Numbered from the stretch's first letter, positions 1-9,084 are shown. The stretch is 64,000 bases of DNA from JBBQKI01 sp038326725 (GCA_038326725.1 JBBQKI010000009.1:1-64000); one strand, 5' to 3'. Program-made: numbers and translations. The notes: generated by a model from the sequence alone, not told the origin.

Positions 1-10
1 GCGGGAATTC

Positions 11-3000
11 TTATTCCTCTAACCGAATGTCCAAACCAAGGCCTTTCAATTCGTGCATCAATACGTTGAAAGATTCCGGTAATCCAGGCTCGGGCATGGT
101 TTCACCTTTAACAATGGCTTCGTAGGTTTTTGCCCTACCCACCACGTCATCAGATTTTACGGTCAATATTTCGCGAAGGGTGCTGGATGCGCCATACGCT
201 TCCAAAGCCCAAACTTCCATCTCCCCAAAACGCTGTCCACCAAATTGTGCTTTACCGCCCAAAGGCTGTTGCGTGATGAGCGAGTACGGTCCAATGGAAC
301 GTGAGTGCATTTTATCATCAACCATGTGGCCCAGTTTCAACATATAAATGATACCCACTGTTGCAGGTTGATCAAAACGTTGTCCTGTTCCGCCATCAAA
401 TAAATAGGTATGCCCAAATCTTGGGATTCCCGCTTCATCTGTATATTCATTGATCTGGTCAAGGGTTGCGCCGTCGAAAATTGGGGTTGCGAATTTGCGT
501 CCCAATTTTTGACCTGCCCATCCAAGTACGGTTTCATAAATTTGCCCAATGTTCATCCGCGATGGCACCCCAAGTGGGTTCAACACGATGTCAACTGGCG
601 TTCCGTCTTCAAGGAAAGGCATATCCTCCTCACGAACAATCCGGGCAACAATACCCTTGTTTCCGTGACGACCGGCCATTTTATCGCCAACTTTCAGTTT
701 TCGCTTTTTGGCAATATAAACTTTTGCAAGTTTTAAAATACCTGCTGGAAGTTCATCTCCAACGGAAATAGTAAACTTCTCCCGACGAAGGTTTCCTTGC
801 AAATCGTTCTCCTTTATTTTATAGTTATGCATCAAATCCGCCACCAGAGTGTTGGTTTCGTCATCGGTGGACCAAGTACCCCCAGTTAAGTGGGTGTAGT
901 CTTCAACGGCGGTTAACATTTTCAAGGTGAATTTTTTTCCTTTTGGGAAAATAACTTCTCCAAGATCGTTATTGATTCCCTGAGCGGTTTTTCCTCCAAT
1001 TATAGCAAAAAGTTTTTCCACCAAAACATCTTGTAGCGCAACGAATTTTGCATCGTACAGTGCTTCAAGCTCGGTAATGTCCTCTTTGTCTTTTAGGCGT
1101 TTTCGTTTGTCCTTTACCGCGCGTGCAAAAAGTTTTTTGTCGATAACCACTCCATTCAAAGATGGGGAAGCTTTTAACGAAGCATCTTTTACATCACCCG
1201 CTTTATCTCCGAAAATTGCACGAAGCAGTTTTTCTTCCGGGGTTGGATCGCTTTCACCTTTCGGGGTAATTTTTCCGATCAAAATATCGCCCGGTTTCAC
1301 TTCCGCTCCAATACGAATCATTCCAGATTCGTCCAAATCTTTGGTGGCTTCTTCCGAAACGTTGGGGATATCATTGGTCAACTCTTCATTACCCAATTTG
1401 GTGTCGCGCACTTCAAGGGAATATTCATCAATATGAATCGATGTGAATATATCCTGACGTACCACTTTTTCGGAAATAACGATTGCATCCTCAAAGTTGT
1501 ACCCTTTCCAAGGCATGAACGCAACCTTCATATTACGACCCAGTGCCAATTCACCATTTTCGGTTGCATAGCCCTGACAAAGTACTTGGCCTTTTTTAAC
1601 CCTATCACCCTTTTTAACAATGGGTTTCAAGTTAATGGAAGTACTTTGATTGGTTTTTCTGAATTTTACAAGCCTATATGTTTTTGAATCGGTATCAAAA
1701 CTAACCATTCGTTCTTCTTCGGAACGGTCATATTTAATGGTGATTTCGTTGGCATCAACATATTCCACCACGCCATCGCCTTCTGCATTTATCAACACCC
1801 TTGAATCGGAAGCAACTTGACGTTCCAAACCTGTTCCCACAATCGGGGAATCGGCAATCAATAATGGAACTGCCTGCCGCATCATGTTCGATCCCATCAA
1901 GGCCCTGTTTGCATCATCGTGCTCCAAAAATGGAATAAGTGATGCTGAAATAGACGCAATTTGATTTGGCGCTACATCGGCATAATTTACCACACTTGGC
2001 TCCACCAATGGGAAGTCGCCTTCCATACGGGCAATAACCTTATCAGTATCAATTTCGCCATTATTTTTCAATGGGATATTGGCCTGTGCAATGTGCATTT
2101 CTTCTTCTTCTTCCGCAGAAAGATAAACGGGCTCGTGTTTTAAATCGATTTTTCCGTTTTCAACCTTACGGTACGGGGTTTCAATGAAACCAAGATTGTT
2201 CACTTTGGCGTAAACCGCAAGTGAAGAAATCAAACCAATATTTGGTCCTTCCGGGGTTTCAATGGGGCAAAGCCTTCCGTAATGGGTATAGTGAACGTCA
2301 CGAACCTCAAAACCTGCCCGCTCGCGGGAAAGTCCTCCCGGCCCAAGGGCGGAAAGTCGACGCTTGTGCGTGATCTCTGCCAGCGGATTGGTCTGGTCCA
2401 TAAACTGCGAAAGCTGGTTGGTCCCGAAAAATGAATTGATTACGGAAGACAATGTTTTCGCATTTATCAAATCTATAGGTGTAAACACCTCGTTATCACG
2501 AACGTTCATCCGTTCACGAATGGTTCGTGCCATACGGGCAAGACCTACCCCAAACTGTTGTGATAATTGTTCCCCCACAGTACGTACTCGACGATTGCTA
2601 AGGTGATCGATATCATCAATCTCGGCTTTGGAATTGATAAGTTCTATTAAGTATTTAACGATGGTTATGATATCCTCTTTGGTAAGCACTTGCTTGTCCA
2701 TTGGAATATCAAGGCCTAGTTTTTTGTTCATTCTGTAACGGCCCACTTCACCAAGGTTGTAACGCTGATCGCTAAAAAACAACTTGTGTATAATACCACG
2801 TGCTGTTTCTTCATCGGGCGGTTCTGCATTACGTAATTGTCTGTAAATATGCTCCACCGCTTCCTTTTCAGAATTGGTTGGATCCTTTTGCAAAGTATTG
2901 TGGATAATGGCGTAGTCTGCTTGAAGATTATCTTCCTTGTGAAGCAAAATTGTTTTTGTGCCGGAATCCAGGATTTCATCGATATGTTCTTTTTCAAGAA

Positions 3001-3823
3001 CGGTATCGCGATCCAAGATGATTTCGTTTCTTTCAATGGAAACAACCTCGCCGGTATCTTCATCCACAAAATCCTCATGCCATGTTTTTAAAACACGGGC
3101 GGCAAGTTTACGGCCGGTATATTTTTTTAGCCCGGTTTTGGAAGCTTTCACTTCTTCGGCCAAGTCGAAAATTTCAAGAATATCTTTGTCCCTTTCAAAA
3201 CCAATAGCGCGGAAAAGCGTAGTTACGGGAAGTTTTTTCTTTCTATCGATATAAGCGTACATCACGCTATTGATATCGGTAGCGAATTCAATCCAAGAAC
3301 CTTTAAAAGGAATAACCCTTGCGGAATATAACTTGGTGCCATTCGCATGGAAAGATTGTCCAAAGAAAACGCCGGGCGAACGGTGAAGTTGAGATACCAC
3401 TACCCTCTCGGCACCATTGATACAGAATGTACCGCTGGGTGTCATATAAGGAATGGTGCCCAAATACACATCCTGCACTATGGTTTCAAAATCTTCGTGC
3501 TCGGCATCGGTACAATATAGTTTCAACCGTGCTTTAAGAGGTACGCTATACGTTAGGCCCCGCTCGATACATTCCTGAATGGAATATCGCGGTGGATCTA
3601 CGAAATAGTCTAAAAACTCTAAAACAAATTGGTTTCGGGTGTCGGTGATCGGGAAATTTTCCAAAAAGGTTTTGTACAATCCTTCTTGGCCTCTTTCTTC
3701 TGATTTGGTTTCCAATTGGAAAAAATCCTGAAAGGATTTAATCTGAATGTCCAAAAAGTCCGGGTAAGCGGGCTTATTTTTTACAGAGGAAAAATTCAAT
3801 CTTTCAGTTTGCGTTGCTGACAT
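11..3823 (-). CDS. rpoB: RNA polymerase beta subunit
   Basis: Catalytic core subunit of RNA polymerase, 1270 residues, complete and ending 10 bases inside the window edge; rpoC would be expected next. The rifampicin-binding cluster lies at about residues 467-500 (NQLSQFMDQ, ITHKRRLSALGPGG). D476, H486 and S491 correspond to E. coli D516, H526 and S531, so the protein looks rifampicin-sensitive by sequence. The motif KRKLKVGDKMAGRHGNKG near the C-terminal third is the usual active-site region. It is the last gene of the secE-nusG-rplKAJL-rpoB series, separated from rplL by 135 bases that contain a strong hairpin. The ATG at 3823 has no purine-rich Shine-Dalgarno, as is normal in this phylum. 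Confidence 0.98.
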   Translation of the reverse strand: MSATQTERLNFSSVKNKPAYPDFLDIQIKSFQDFFQLETKSEERGQEGLYKTFLENFPITDTRNQFVLEFLDYFVDPPRYSIQECIERGLTYSVPLKARLKLYCTDAEHEDFETIVQDVYLGTIPYMTPSGTFCINGAERVVVSQLHRSPGVFFGQSFHANGTKLYSARVIPFKGSWIEFATDINSVMYAYIDRKKKLPVTTLFRAIGFERDKDILEIFDLAEEVKASKTGLKKYTGRKLAARVLKTWHEDFVDEDTGEVVSIERNEIILDRDTVLEKEHIDEILDSGTKTILLHKEDNLQADYAIIHNTLQKDPTNSEKEAVEHIYRQLRNAEPPDEETARGIIHKLFFSDQRYNLGEVGRYRMNKKLGLDIPMDKQVLTKEDIITIVKYLIELINSKAEIDDIDHLSNRRVRTVGEQLSQQFGVGLARMARTIRERMNVRDNEVFTPIDLINAKTLSSVINSFFGTNQLSQFMDQTNPLAEITHKRRLSALGPGGLSRERAGFEVRDVHYTHYGRLCPIETPEGPNIGLISSLAVYAKVNNLGFIETPYRKVENGKIDLKHEPVYLSAEEEEEMHIAQANIPLKNNGEIDTDKVIARMEGDFPLVEPSVVNYADVAPNQIASISASLIPFLEHDDANRALMGSNMMRQAVPLLIADSPIVGTGLERQVASDSRVLINAEGDGVVEYVDANEITIKYDRSEEERMVSFDTDSKTYRLVKFRKTNQSTSINLKPIVKKGDRVKKGQVLCQGYATENGELALGRNMKVAFMPWKGYNFEDAIVISEKVVRQDIFTSIHIDEYSLEVRDTKLGNEELTNDIPNVSEEATKDLDESGMIRIGAEVKPGDILIGKITPKGESDPTPEEKLLRAIFGDKAGDVKDASLKASPSLNGVVIDKKLFARAVKDKRKRLKDKEDITELEALYDAKFVALQDVLVEKLFAIIGGKTAQGINNDLGEVIFPKGKKFTLKMLTAVEDYTHLTGGTWSTDDETNTLVADLMHNYKIKENDLQGNLRREKFTISVGDELPAGILKLAKVYIAKKRKLKVGDKMAGRHGNKGIVARIVREEDMPFLEDGTPVDIVLNPLGVPSRMNIGQIYETVLGWAGQKLGRKFATPIFDGATLDQINEYTDEAGIPRFGHTYLFDGGTGQRFDQPATVGIIYMLKLGHMVDDKMHSRSIGPYSLITQQPLGGKAQFGGQRFGEMEVWALEAYGASSTLREILTVKSDDVVGRAKTYEAIVKGETMPEPGLPESFNVLMHELKGLGLDIRLEE

Positions 3824-3892
3824 CTATGGACGGAATTTTAATTAAAAATTACTATAAAATCGTATAATAAAGGTGAAGACCATTATATACGC

Positions 3893-3935
3893 AAAAATGG
3901 TTTAGGTCATTCCGCTTCGGCGAAAGACCTAAACC
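3893..3935 (-). terminator. Hairpin between rplL and rpoB (attenuator-like)
   Basis: On the minus strand a perfect 10-bp stem (GGTTTAGGTC with GACCTAAACC, 3899-3935) encloses a second GC-rich stem, and is followed after three bases by five T. It has the form of an intrinsic terminator but sits inside an operon, so partial read-through or RNA processing is more likely than full termination. In E. coli the rplL-rpoB gap likewise holds an attenuator and an RNase III site; the same role here is inference. Confidence 0.7.
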
Positions 3936-3958
3936 TTAAGGGTTGGAACGTTGGGAGC

Positions 3959-4336
3959 TTACTTAAGCTCAACCTCAGCCCCAGCTTCTTCCAGTTGTGC
4001 TTTTAGAGCTTCAGCTTCATCTTTTGACACACCTTCTTTGATTGGGGAAGGGGCATTGTCAACCAATTCTTTTGCTTCTTTAAGGCCAGCACCGGTCAAT
4101 TCTTTAACCAATTTAACTACTGCCAATTTAGAAGCACCCGCTGCTTTAAGCATTACGGTGAATTCTGATTGCTCTTCAACAGCGGCAGCATCGCCACCAC
4201 CGCCTCCGGCTGAAACAGATACAGCTGCAGCTGCAGGCTCTATTCCATATTCATCTTTTAATATGGTTGCCAACTCGTTTACTTCTTTAACGGTTAGGTT
4301 AACCAATTTTTCTGCGAAATCTTTTAAATCTGCCAT
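3959..4336 (-). CDS. rplL: Ribosomal protein bL12 (L7/L12)
   Basis: Ribosomal stalk protein of 125 residues that recruits translation factors. The N-terminal dimerisation part (MADLKDFAEKLVNLTVKEV) is followed by an alanine/glycine-rich hinge near residues 35-52 and the C-terminal factor-binding domain with the usual KLVKELTGAGLKEAKELV motif. It follows rplJ by 58 bases, the standard order, and precedes rpoB. The hinge has a run of glycines and an acidic stretch; length is normal for the family. Confidence 0.97.
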   Translation of the reverse strand: MADLKDFAEKLVNLTVKEVNELATILKDEYGIEPAAAAVSVSAGGGGGDAAAVEEQSEFTVMLKAAGASKLAVVKLVKELTGAGLKEAKELVDNAPSPIKEGVSKDEAEALKAQLEEAGAEVELK

Positions 4337-4394
4337 TTTTATCGTTTTAGTAATTTGTAATTTATATTAATTTATTAGTGCTCAATTTATTTTA

Positions 4395-4916
4395 TTACCC
4401 TTCTTTTTCAGATAGGGTTTTAAGGATTCCTGCAATCTTGCCACCACCGGATTTAAGGGCGGAAATAACATTTTTGGCAGGAGATTGCAATAAGCCGATG
4501 ATTTCCCCAATAAGTTCATCTTTGGATTTAAGATTAACCAGATTCTCCAGTTGATCATCCCCAATATAGATTCCCTCTTGAATAAATGCGCCTTTCAATA
4601 AAGGCTTATCGGATTTTCTACGAAATTCCTTTATTACTTTGGCTGGCCCGTTCCCGGTTTCTGAAAACATTAAAGAAGTATTTCCCTTTAATATTTCCGT
4701 TAATCCACCAAAATCTTTCTCGGAACTTTCCATTGCTTTTTTAAGCAAGGTGTTCTTTACCACGGCCAATTTGATACCGGCTTTAAAACAAGCCCGGCGT
4801 AAGTTGGTTGTTGTTCCCGCATCTAAACCTGAAATATCTGCTAAATAGATAATTTCATTATCGGCAAGTTGTGCAGTCAAGCTTTCAATTACTTGTGATT
4901 TTTCTTCTCTTGTCAT
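4395..4916 (-). CDS. rplJ: Ribosomal protein uL10
   Basis: Base of the ribosomal stalk, 173 residues; binds 23S rRNA through its N-terminal domain and L12 dimers through its C-terminal helix. The start MTREEKSQVIESL and the segment GLDAGTTTNLRRACFKAGIKLAVVKNTLLKKAM are typical of L10. Only 11 bases separate it from rplA, so a long leader RNA of the kind that controls rplJL in other bacteria has no room directly upstream; autocontrol, if present, must use rplA-internal or distal sequence. Confidence 0.97.
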   Translation of the reverse strand: MTREEKSQVIESLTAQLADNEIIYLADISGLDAGTTTNLRRACFKAGIKLAVVKNTLLKKAMESSEKDFGGLTEILKGNTSLMFSETGNGPAKVIKEFRRKSDKPLLKGAFIQEGIYIGDDQLENLVNLKSKDELIGEIIGLLQSPAKNVISALKSGGGKIAGILKTLSEKEG

Positions 4917-4927
4917 AATTTCAGATT

Positions 4928-5626
4928 TTACTGCTCAGAATACCTCTTGGAATCGATGGCTACACTAGGGCTCATAGTACTGGACATATAAATGCTCTTG
5001 ATGTAAACACCTTTTGCTGCCTGAGGTTTCAGTTTAACGAGGGTGGTTAATAATTCTTTTGCGTTTCCGGCAATCTGTTCGGCATCAAAAGATGCTTTCC
5101 CTATCGCTGCGTGTACAATCCCGGTTTTGTCAACTTTAAAATCGATTTTACCGGCTTTTACTTCAGAAACTGCTTTAGCAACGTCCATAGTTACCGTACC
5201 TGTTTTGGGATTGGGCATTAGGCCGCGTGGGCCCAATATCCGGCCTAAGGGGCCTAATTTTCCCATCACGCTTGGCATGGTTACAATTACGTCAACATCT
5301 GTCCAACCTCCTTTTATTTTATCGAGGTACTCGTCTAAACCTACATAGTCTGCTCCGGCTTCCTTAGCTTCGGCTTCCTTATCTGGAGTTACCAATGCCA
5401 ATACCTTTACATCTTTACCTGTTCCGTGAGGAAGGGTAACTACGCCCCTTACCATTTGGTTTGCTTTACGTGGATCCACGTTAAGACGTACCGCAAGGTC
5501 TACAGAGGGATCAAACTTTACGTTTGATATTTCTTTTATTAAAGCAGAGGCTTCAGCCATAGTATATGCCTTGTTGGGCTCTACTTTAGCGTGGGCTTCC
5601 TTTTGCTTTTTAGTTAATCGTGCCAT
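4928..5626 (-). CDS. rplA: Ribosomal protein uL1
   Basis: L1-stalk protein of 232 residues that binds 23S rRNA near the E site. The L1 signature (MPSVMGKLGPLGRILGPRGLMPNPKTGTV, spread over about residues 117-146) is intact. It follows rplK by 21 bases in the conserved rplK-rplA pair and precedes rplJ by 11 bases, so the genes are almost certainly co-transcribed. Confidence 0.97.
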   Translation of the reverse strand: MARLTKKQKEAHAKVEPNKAYTMAEASALIKEISNVKFDPSVDLAVRLNVDPRKANQMVRGVVTLPHGTGKDVKVLALVTPDKEAEAKEAGADYVGLDEYLDKIKGGWTDVDVIVTMPSVMGKLGPLGRILGPRGLMPNPKTGTVTMDVAKAVSEVKAGKIDFKVDKTGIVHAAIGKASFDAEQIAGNAKELLTTLVKLKPQAAKGVYIKSIYMSSTMSPSVAIDSKRYSEQ

Positions 5627-5647
5627 TTCTTGAGTTCTTTTTTCAGA

Positions 5648-6085
5648 TTAAAAAGGAGCGTTTCCCTTTAGTTTAACACCCATGGAACGTGCAGTACCCG
5701 CTACCATTTTCATGGCAGACTCAATGGTAAACGCGTTTAGGTCGGGCATTTTATCTTCTGCGATCGTCCTAACTTGATCCCAGGAAATTGTTGCTATTTT
5801 TTTGGCATGGGGTTCCCCAGAGCCTTTTTTAGCTTTGGCTGCTTCAAGTATTTGAACCGCTGCGGGTGGGGTTTTAATTACAAAATCGAAAGATTTATCC
5901 TTAAAAACCGTGATCGCTACGGGCAATACTTTTCCTTGCTTATCTTGCGTTCGGGCATTGAACTGCTTGCAAAATTCCATAATGTTCACACCGGCAGCTC
6001 CCAATGCGGGCCCAACTGGTGGCGATGGATTTGCAGCACCGCCTTTAACCTGCAACTTTACTACTTTACTTATTTCTTTTGCCAT
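5648..6085 (-). CDS. rplK: Ribosomal protein uL11
   Basis: L11 of the GTPase-associated centre, 145 residues. The N-terminal domain has the proline-rich GGAANPSPPVGPALG segment that binds elongation factors and is the thiostrepton target region; the C-terminal rRNA-binding domain ends in GTARSMGVKLKGN. It lies 66 bases downstream of nusG and 21 bases upstream of rplA. Family length is about 141-145, so it is complete. Confidence 0.97.
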   Translation of the reverse strand: MAKEISKVVKLQVKGGAANPSPPVGPALGAAGVNIMEFCKQFNARTQDKQGKVLPVAITVFKDKSFDFVIKTPPAAVQILEAAKAKKGSGEPHAKKIATISWDQVRTIAEDKMPDLNAFTIESAMKMVAGTARSMGVKLKGNAPF

Positions 6086-6151
6086 GTTTCAATTTTTTGA
6101 TGTGGTTTTTCTAAAGTGGAAGCCAATGAAAGAACCTATTAAGCGTAACAA

Positions 6152-6712
6152 TTAAACTTTTTCTACTTGCATGTAACTTAATTCCAATGGAGTTTTTCTT
6201 CCGAAAATCTTAACCATTACTTCAAGTTTGCGCTTTTCTTCGTTTATTTTTTCAACCGTACCATTGAACCCGTTGAAAGGCCCGTCTATTACTTTTATGG
6301 TTTCACCTGTAACGAAAGGAATGTTTACATTATCATCTTTAACCGAAAGTTCATCTACTTTCCCCAACATTCTGTTCACTTCCGACAGTCGCAATGGCAC
6401 CGGATCGCCGCCTTTTGTTTCCCCTAAAAATCCAATTACCCCGTTTATTCCTTTAATGATGTGGGGTATTTCCCCACCCAAATTTGCCTGTATCATAATA
6501 TACCCGGGAAAATAAACGCGTTCTTTATTTACTTTTTTCCCATTGCGGATCTGTATCACTTTTTCGGTGGGCACCAGGACTTGATCTATATAGTCTTCAA
6601 GGCTCAACCGTTTTATCTCAGATTCGATGTACGATTTTATCTTGTTTTCCTGCCCGCTAACCGACCGGACCACATACCATTTTTTTGCACTATTTGTTTC
6701 AGTCATTGTCAT
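6152..6712 (-). CDS. nusG: Transcription termination/antitermination factor NusG
   Basis: 186 residues. The NGN domain (KKWYVVRSVSGQENK, then VYFPGYIMIQ) binds the RNA polymerase clamp, and the C-terminal KOW domain (GPFNGFNGTVEKI) contacts ribosomal S10 or Rho. Two ATG codons two residues apart (6712 and 6706) could serve as start. It begins 3 bases after secE, the standard pairing, and leads into rplK. Confidence 0.97.
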   Translation of the reverse strand: MTMTETNSAKKWYVVRSVSGQENKIKSYIESEIKRLSLEDYIDQVLVPTEKVIQIRNGKKVNKERVYFPGYIMIQANLGGEIPHIIKGINGVIGFLGETKGGDPVPLRLSEVNRMLGKVDELSVKDDNVNIPFVTGETIKVIDGPFNGFNGTVEKINEEKRKLEVMVKIFGRKTPLELSYMQVEKV

Positions 6713-6715
6713 TTA

Positions 6716-6904
6716 TTACGACTTGATCCATTCAAAATACAAACCGATAATCCTGCTAAAAACAGAATCAACGCCCCATATTGCCAAAGAAAGAATTACC
6801 GAAAATACAGCAACTATAACGGTTAGCCGTTGTGCTTCTGCCCAAGTTGGCCACGTTACGTGGTTCTTCAGCTCGTTATAGGATTCTTTAATATAATCTA
6901 CCAT
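6716..6904 (-). CDS. secE: Preprotein translocase subunit SecE
   Basis: 62 residues, the short single-helix form of SecE. The amphipathic conserved region (ESYNELKNHVTWPTWAEAQRL) precedes one membrane helix near residues 27-50. It stabilises SecY in the inner-membrane translocon. Position between tRNA-Trp and nusG is the widely conserved order. The gene starts 33 bases after the tRNA, so one transcript probably carries both. Confidence 0.95.
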   Translation of the reverse strand: MVDYIKESYNELKNHVTWPTWAEAQRLTVIVAVFSVILSLAIWGVDSVFSRIIGLYFEWIKS

Positions 6905-6937
6905 CTTTTGACGCTGTTAATTATTGTTTTCTTTTAG

Positions 6938-7010
6938 CACGGGTTGGGGGGCTCGAACTCCCGACACCTGGTTTTGGAGACCAGTGCTCTACCAACTGAG
7001 CTAAACCCGT
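6938..7010 (-). tRNA. trpT: tRNA-Trp (anticodon CCA)
   Basis: 73 bases. The acceptor stem ACGGGTT pairs with AACCCGT; the D arm is GCTC/GAGC, the anticodon loop CTCCAAA is closed by CTGGT/ACCAG, and the T loop is TTCGAGC. The T stem has one A-C mismatch. CCA is not encoded. It lies between tuf and secE, as in many bacteria. Confidence 0.95.
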
Positions 7011-7044
7011 ATATTGAGCCGCCCTTAATGCTTACCTATTTTGG

Positions 7045-7076
7045 CAAAGCCAAGCTAAACCCTTAATAAAAGTCAA
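7045..7076 (-). promoter_or_regulatory. Possible promoter of tRNA-Trp-secE-nusG unit
   Basis: On the minus strand TTG (7076-7074) is followed after 21 bases by TGGCTTTG (7052-7045), one mismatch from the Bacteroidetes -7 box TAnnTTTG. A start near 7040 would leave a 30-base leader before the tRNA. Support comes from the strong terminator just upstream, which would otherwise cut this unit off from tuf. Confidence 0.35.
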
Positions 7077-7111
7077 GGCGCCCGACGAAAAGACGAGCAC
7101 CTTTTGACTTT
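7068..7111 (-). terminator. Terminator after tuf
   Basis: Minus-strand hairpin: AAAGTCAA pairs with TTGACTTT and, inside, GGTGCTCG pairs with CGGGCGCC using two G-U pairs; TTTTATT follows. It begins 13 bases after the tuf stop codon and ends the tRNA-tuf transcript. Confidence 0.8.
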
Positions 7112-7124
7112 AATTATAATCGAA

Positions 7125-8312
7125 TTAGTCTAAAATTTCAGTTACCTGTCCTGCTCCAACAGTTCTACCACCTTCACGGATAGCAAAACGCAATCCAAGG
7201 TTCATCGCAATAGGCTGGATAAGTTCAACGTTAATTGTCAAGTTATCGCCCGGCATTACCATCTCTACACCATCAGGAAGCGTAATGTTCCCTGTTACGT
7301 CAGTCGTACGAACGTAAAACTGTGGACGGTAGTTGTTATGGAATGGCGTGTGGCGGCCACCTTCTTCTTTTTTAAGGACGTAAACCTCAGCTTTGAATTT
7401 GGCGTGTGGCGTTACAGAACCTTTTTTGCAAATAACCATACCCCTACGGATATCGGTTTTTTCAATACCCCTTAAAAGGATACCCACGTTATCTCCCGCT
7501 TCGCCCCTATTAAGGATTTTACGGAACATCTCAACACCTGTAATGGTTGAAGTCAATTTTTCAGCACCCATTCCAATTATGTCAACAAGATCGCCAGTGT
7601 TAGCAACTCCAGTTTCGATACGGCCTGTAGCTACAGTTCCACGACCAGTAATGGAGAATACATCTTCAATAGGCAAAAGGAAAGGCTTGTCTATGTCACG
7701 CAATGGCAATTCAATCCAAGTATCAACAGCTGCCATTAATTCAACAACAGTATTTACCCATTTCTCTTCACCATTAAGAGCGCCCAAAGCTGAACCGGCA
7801 ATTACAGGTCCATTATCTCCATCATATTCATAGAAGTTAAGAAGGTCACGGATTTCCATTTCCACCAATTCCAATAGTTCTTCATCATCAACCATATCTA
7901 CTTTATTCATGAAAACAACCATACGTGGGATACCTACTTGGCGACCCAAAAGGATGTGTTCACGGGTTTGTGGCATTGGGCCATCAGTAGCCGCAACCAC
8001 AAGAATGGCACCGTCCATTTGGGCGGCACCCGTTACCATGTTCTTTACGTAATCCGCGTGACCAGGACAATCTACGTGTGCATAGTGACGGTTTGCGGTT
8101 TGATACTCTACGTGTGAAGAGTTGATAGTGATACCCCTTTCTTTTTCTTCGGGAGCATTATCAATTTGATCGAATGATTTAGCTTCTGAATAACCTAAGT
8201 CGGCCATTACTTTGGTAATAGCGGCGGTTAAAGTTGTTTTACCGTGATCTACGTGTCCAATTGTACCAACATTTAAGTGTGGTTTTGACCGATCGAATGT
8301 TTCTTTTGCCAT
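7125..8312 (-). CDS. tuf: Translation elongation factor Tu
   Basis: 395 residues, delivers aminoacyl-tRNA to the ribosome with GTP hydrolysis. G1 GHVDHGKT is at residues 19-26; DCPGHADY and NKVD motifs follow, then beta-barrel domains 2 and 3 ending GRTVGAGQVTEILD. Four tRNA genes precede it on the same strand and it is followed by a terminator. Only one tuf copy is visible here. Codon use is notably uniform, as expected for a highly expressed gene. Confidence 0.98.
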   Translation of the reverse strand: MAKETFDRSKPHLNVGTIGHVDHGKTTLTAAITKVMADLGYSEAKSFDQIDNAPEEKERGITINSSHVEYQTANRHYAHVDCPGHADYVKNMVTGAAQMDGAILVVAATDGPMPQTREHILLGRQVGIPRMVVFMNKVDMVDDEELLELVEMEIRDLLNFYEYDGDNGPVIAGSALGALNGEEKWVNTVVELMAAVDTWIELPLRDIDKPFLLPIEDVFSITGRGTVATGRIETGVANTGDLVDIIGMGAEKLTSTITGVEMFRKILNRGEAGDNVGILLRGIEKTDIRRGMVICKKGSVTPHAKFKAEVYVLKKEEGGRHTPFHNNYRPQFYVRTTDVTGNITLPDGVEMVMPGDNLTINVELIQPIAMNLGLRFAIREGGRTVGAGQVTEILD

Positions 8313-8367
8313 TTTGTATTTATTTAATCTTAGTTATATATTAGTGTTCACTTATAAAAAAACCTTG

Positions 8368-8439
<72 letters not shown>

Positions 8440-8506
8440 GTTTTTAGTTCCAGTTTCCAAGTTTACGGTCATGGTAACCAATAACTTTTAACTTGCAACT
8501 CCTTTT

Positions 8507-8550
8507 GAGCGGGAGACCGGGTTTGCTTCGACTGCGCTCAGCATAAACTT
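8507..8550. repeat. Copy of the tRNA-Gly 3' end joined to a REP-like repeat
   Basis: GAGCGGGAGACCGGGTT (8507-8523) is an exact 17-base copy of the 3' part of the neighbouring tRNA-Gly (8623-8639), same orientation. It runs directly into TTCGACTGCGCTCAGCA, a short sequence of the kind found dispersed in many Bacteroidetes genomes. There is no complete second tRNA. It looks like the scar of a past insertion at the tRNA end. Confidence 0.65.
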
Positions 8551-8623
8551 CTCGCCCTTCTCCTAGCCTTTATTTGAAAATTAAAGTATAAACTATAATT
8601 TTCAGTTTTAAAAGAACTTTTAG

Positions 8624-8696
8624 AGCGGGAGACCGGGTTCGAACCGGCGACATTCAGCTTGGAAGGCTGACGCTCTACCAACTGAGCTACTCCCGC
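8624..8696 (-). tRNA. glyT: tRNA-Gly (anticodon UCC)
   Basis: 73 bases. Acceptor GCGGGAG pairs perfectly with CTCCCGC; anticodon stem TCAGC/GCTGA with loop CTTCCAA reads UCC; T arm CCGG-TTCGAAC is standard. Third of the four tRNA genes in front of tuf. Its 3' end is duplicated about 100 bases further downstream. Confidence 0.96.
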
Positions 8697-8820
8697 AATA
8701 CAATGGAAATTCCTATAAAAGAAAATTCCAAATTCCATTATTTTAAAGAACTATTTAAATTTCCTAAAAACCTTAATTTGGCTTTTAGTGCTTGAAATTT
8801 TTTTTTATTTCAAATTTACG

Positions 8821-8902
<82 letters not shown>

Positions 8903-8946
8903 CAATGCTTTTGACTATTTTATTTTTAAAGAACTTAAACCTTTAG

Positions 8947-9020
8947 AGCCGATAGAGGGATTCGAACCCACGACCCCGAGATTACAAATCACGTGCTCTG
9001 GCCAACTGAGCTATATCGGC
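8947..9020 (-). tRNA. thrU: tRNA-Thr (anticodon UGU)
   Basis: 74 bases. Acceptor GCCGATA pairs with TATCGGC; the anticodon loop TTTGTAA reads UGU. There are U-U oppositions in the anticodon stem (CGTGA/TCTCG) and in the T stem (GTGGG/CCCTC). First tRNA of the tuf transcript, 40 bases after a strong hairpin. Confidence 0.93.
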
Positions 9021-9056
9021 AATTTTGCTCTCCATTTTATGCTAAATTTTAGACAT

Positions 9057-9083
9057 AAAAAAGTCCGCTATTTCTAACGGACT
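9057..9083 (-). terminator. Terminator after hpf, abutting the tRNA promoter
   Basis: Minus strand: a 9-bp stem AGTCCGTTA/TAGCGGACT with a GAAA tetraloop (9083-9062) followed by a T run. It lies 51 bases past the hpf stop. The -7 box TACATTTG of the next unit ends only one base before the stem, so the two signals are back to back. Confidence 0.8.
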
Positions 9084-9084
9084 G

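Noticed and set aside
3951..4370. 139-codon plus-strand frame opposite rplL
   Set aside because: Serine/alanine-rich mirror of the rplL codons; no independent evidence.
7393..7833. 146-codon plus-strand frame opposite tuf
   Set aside because: Antisense frame kept open by the biased codons of tuf.
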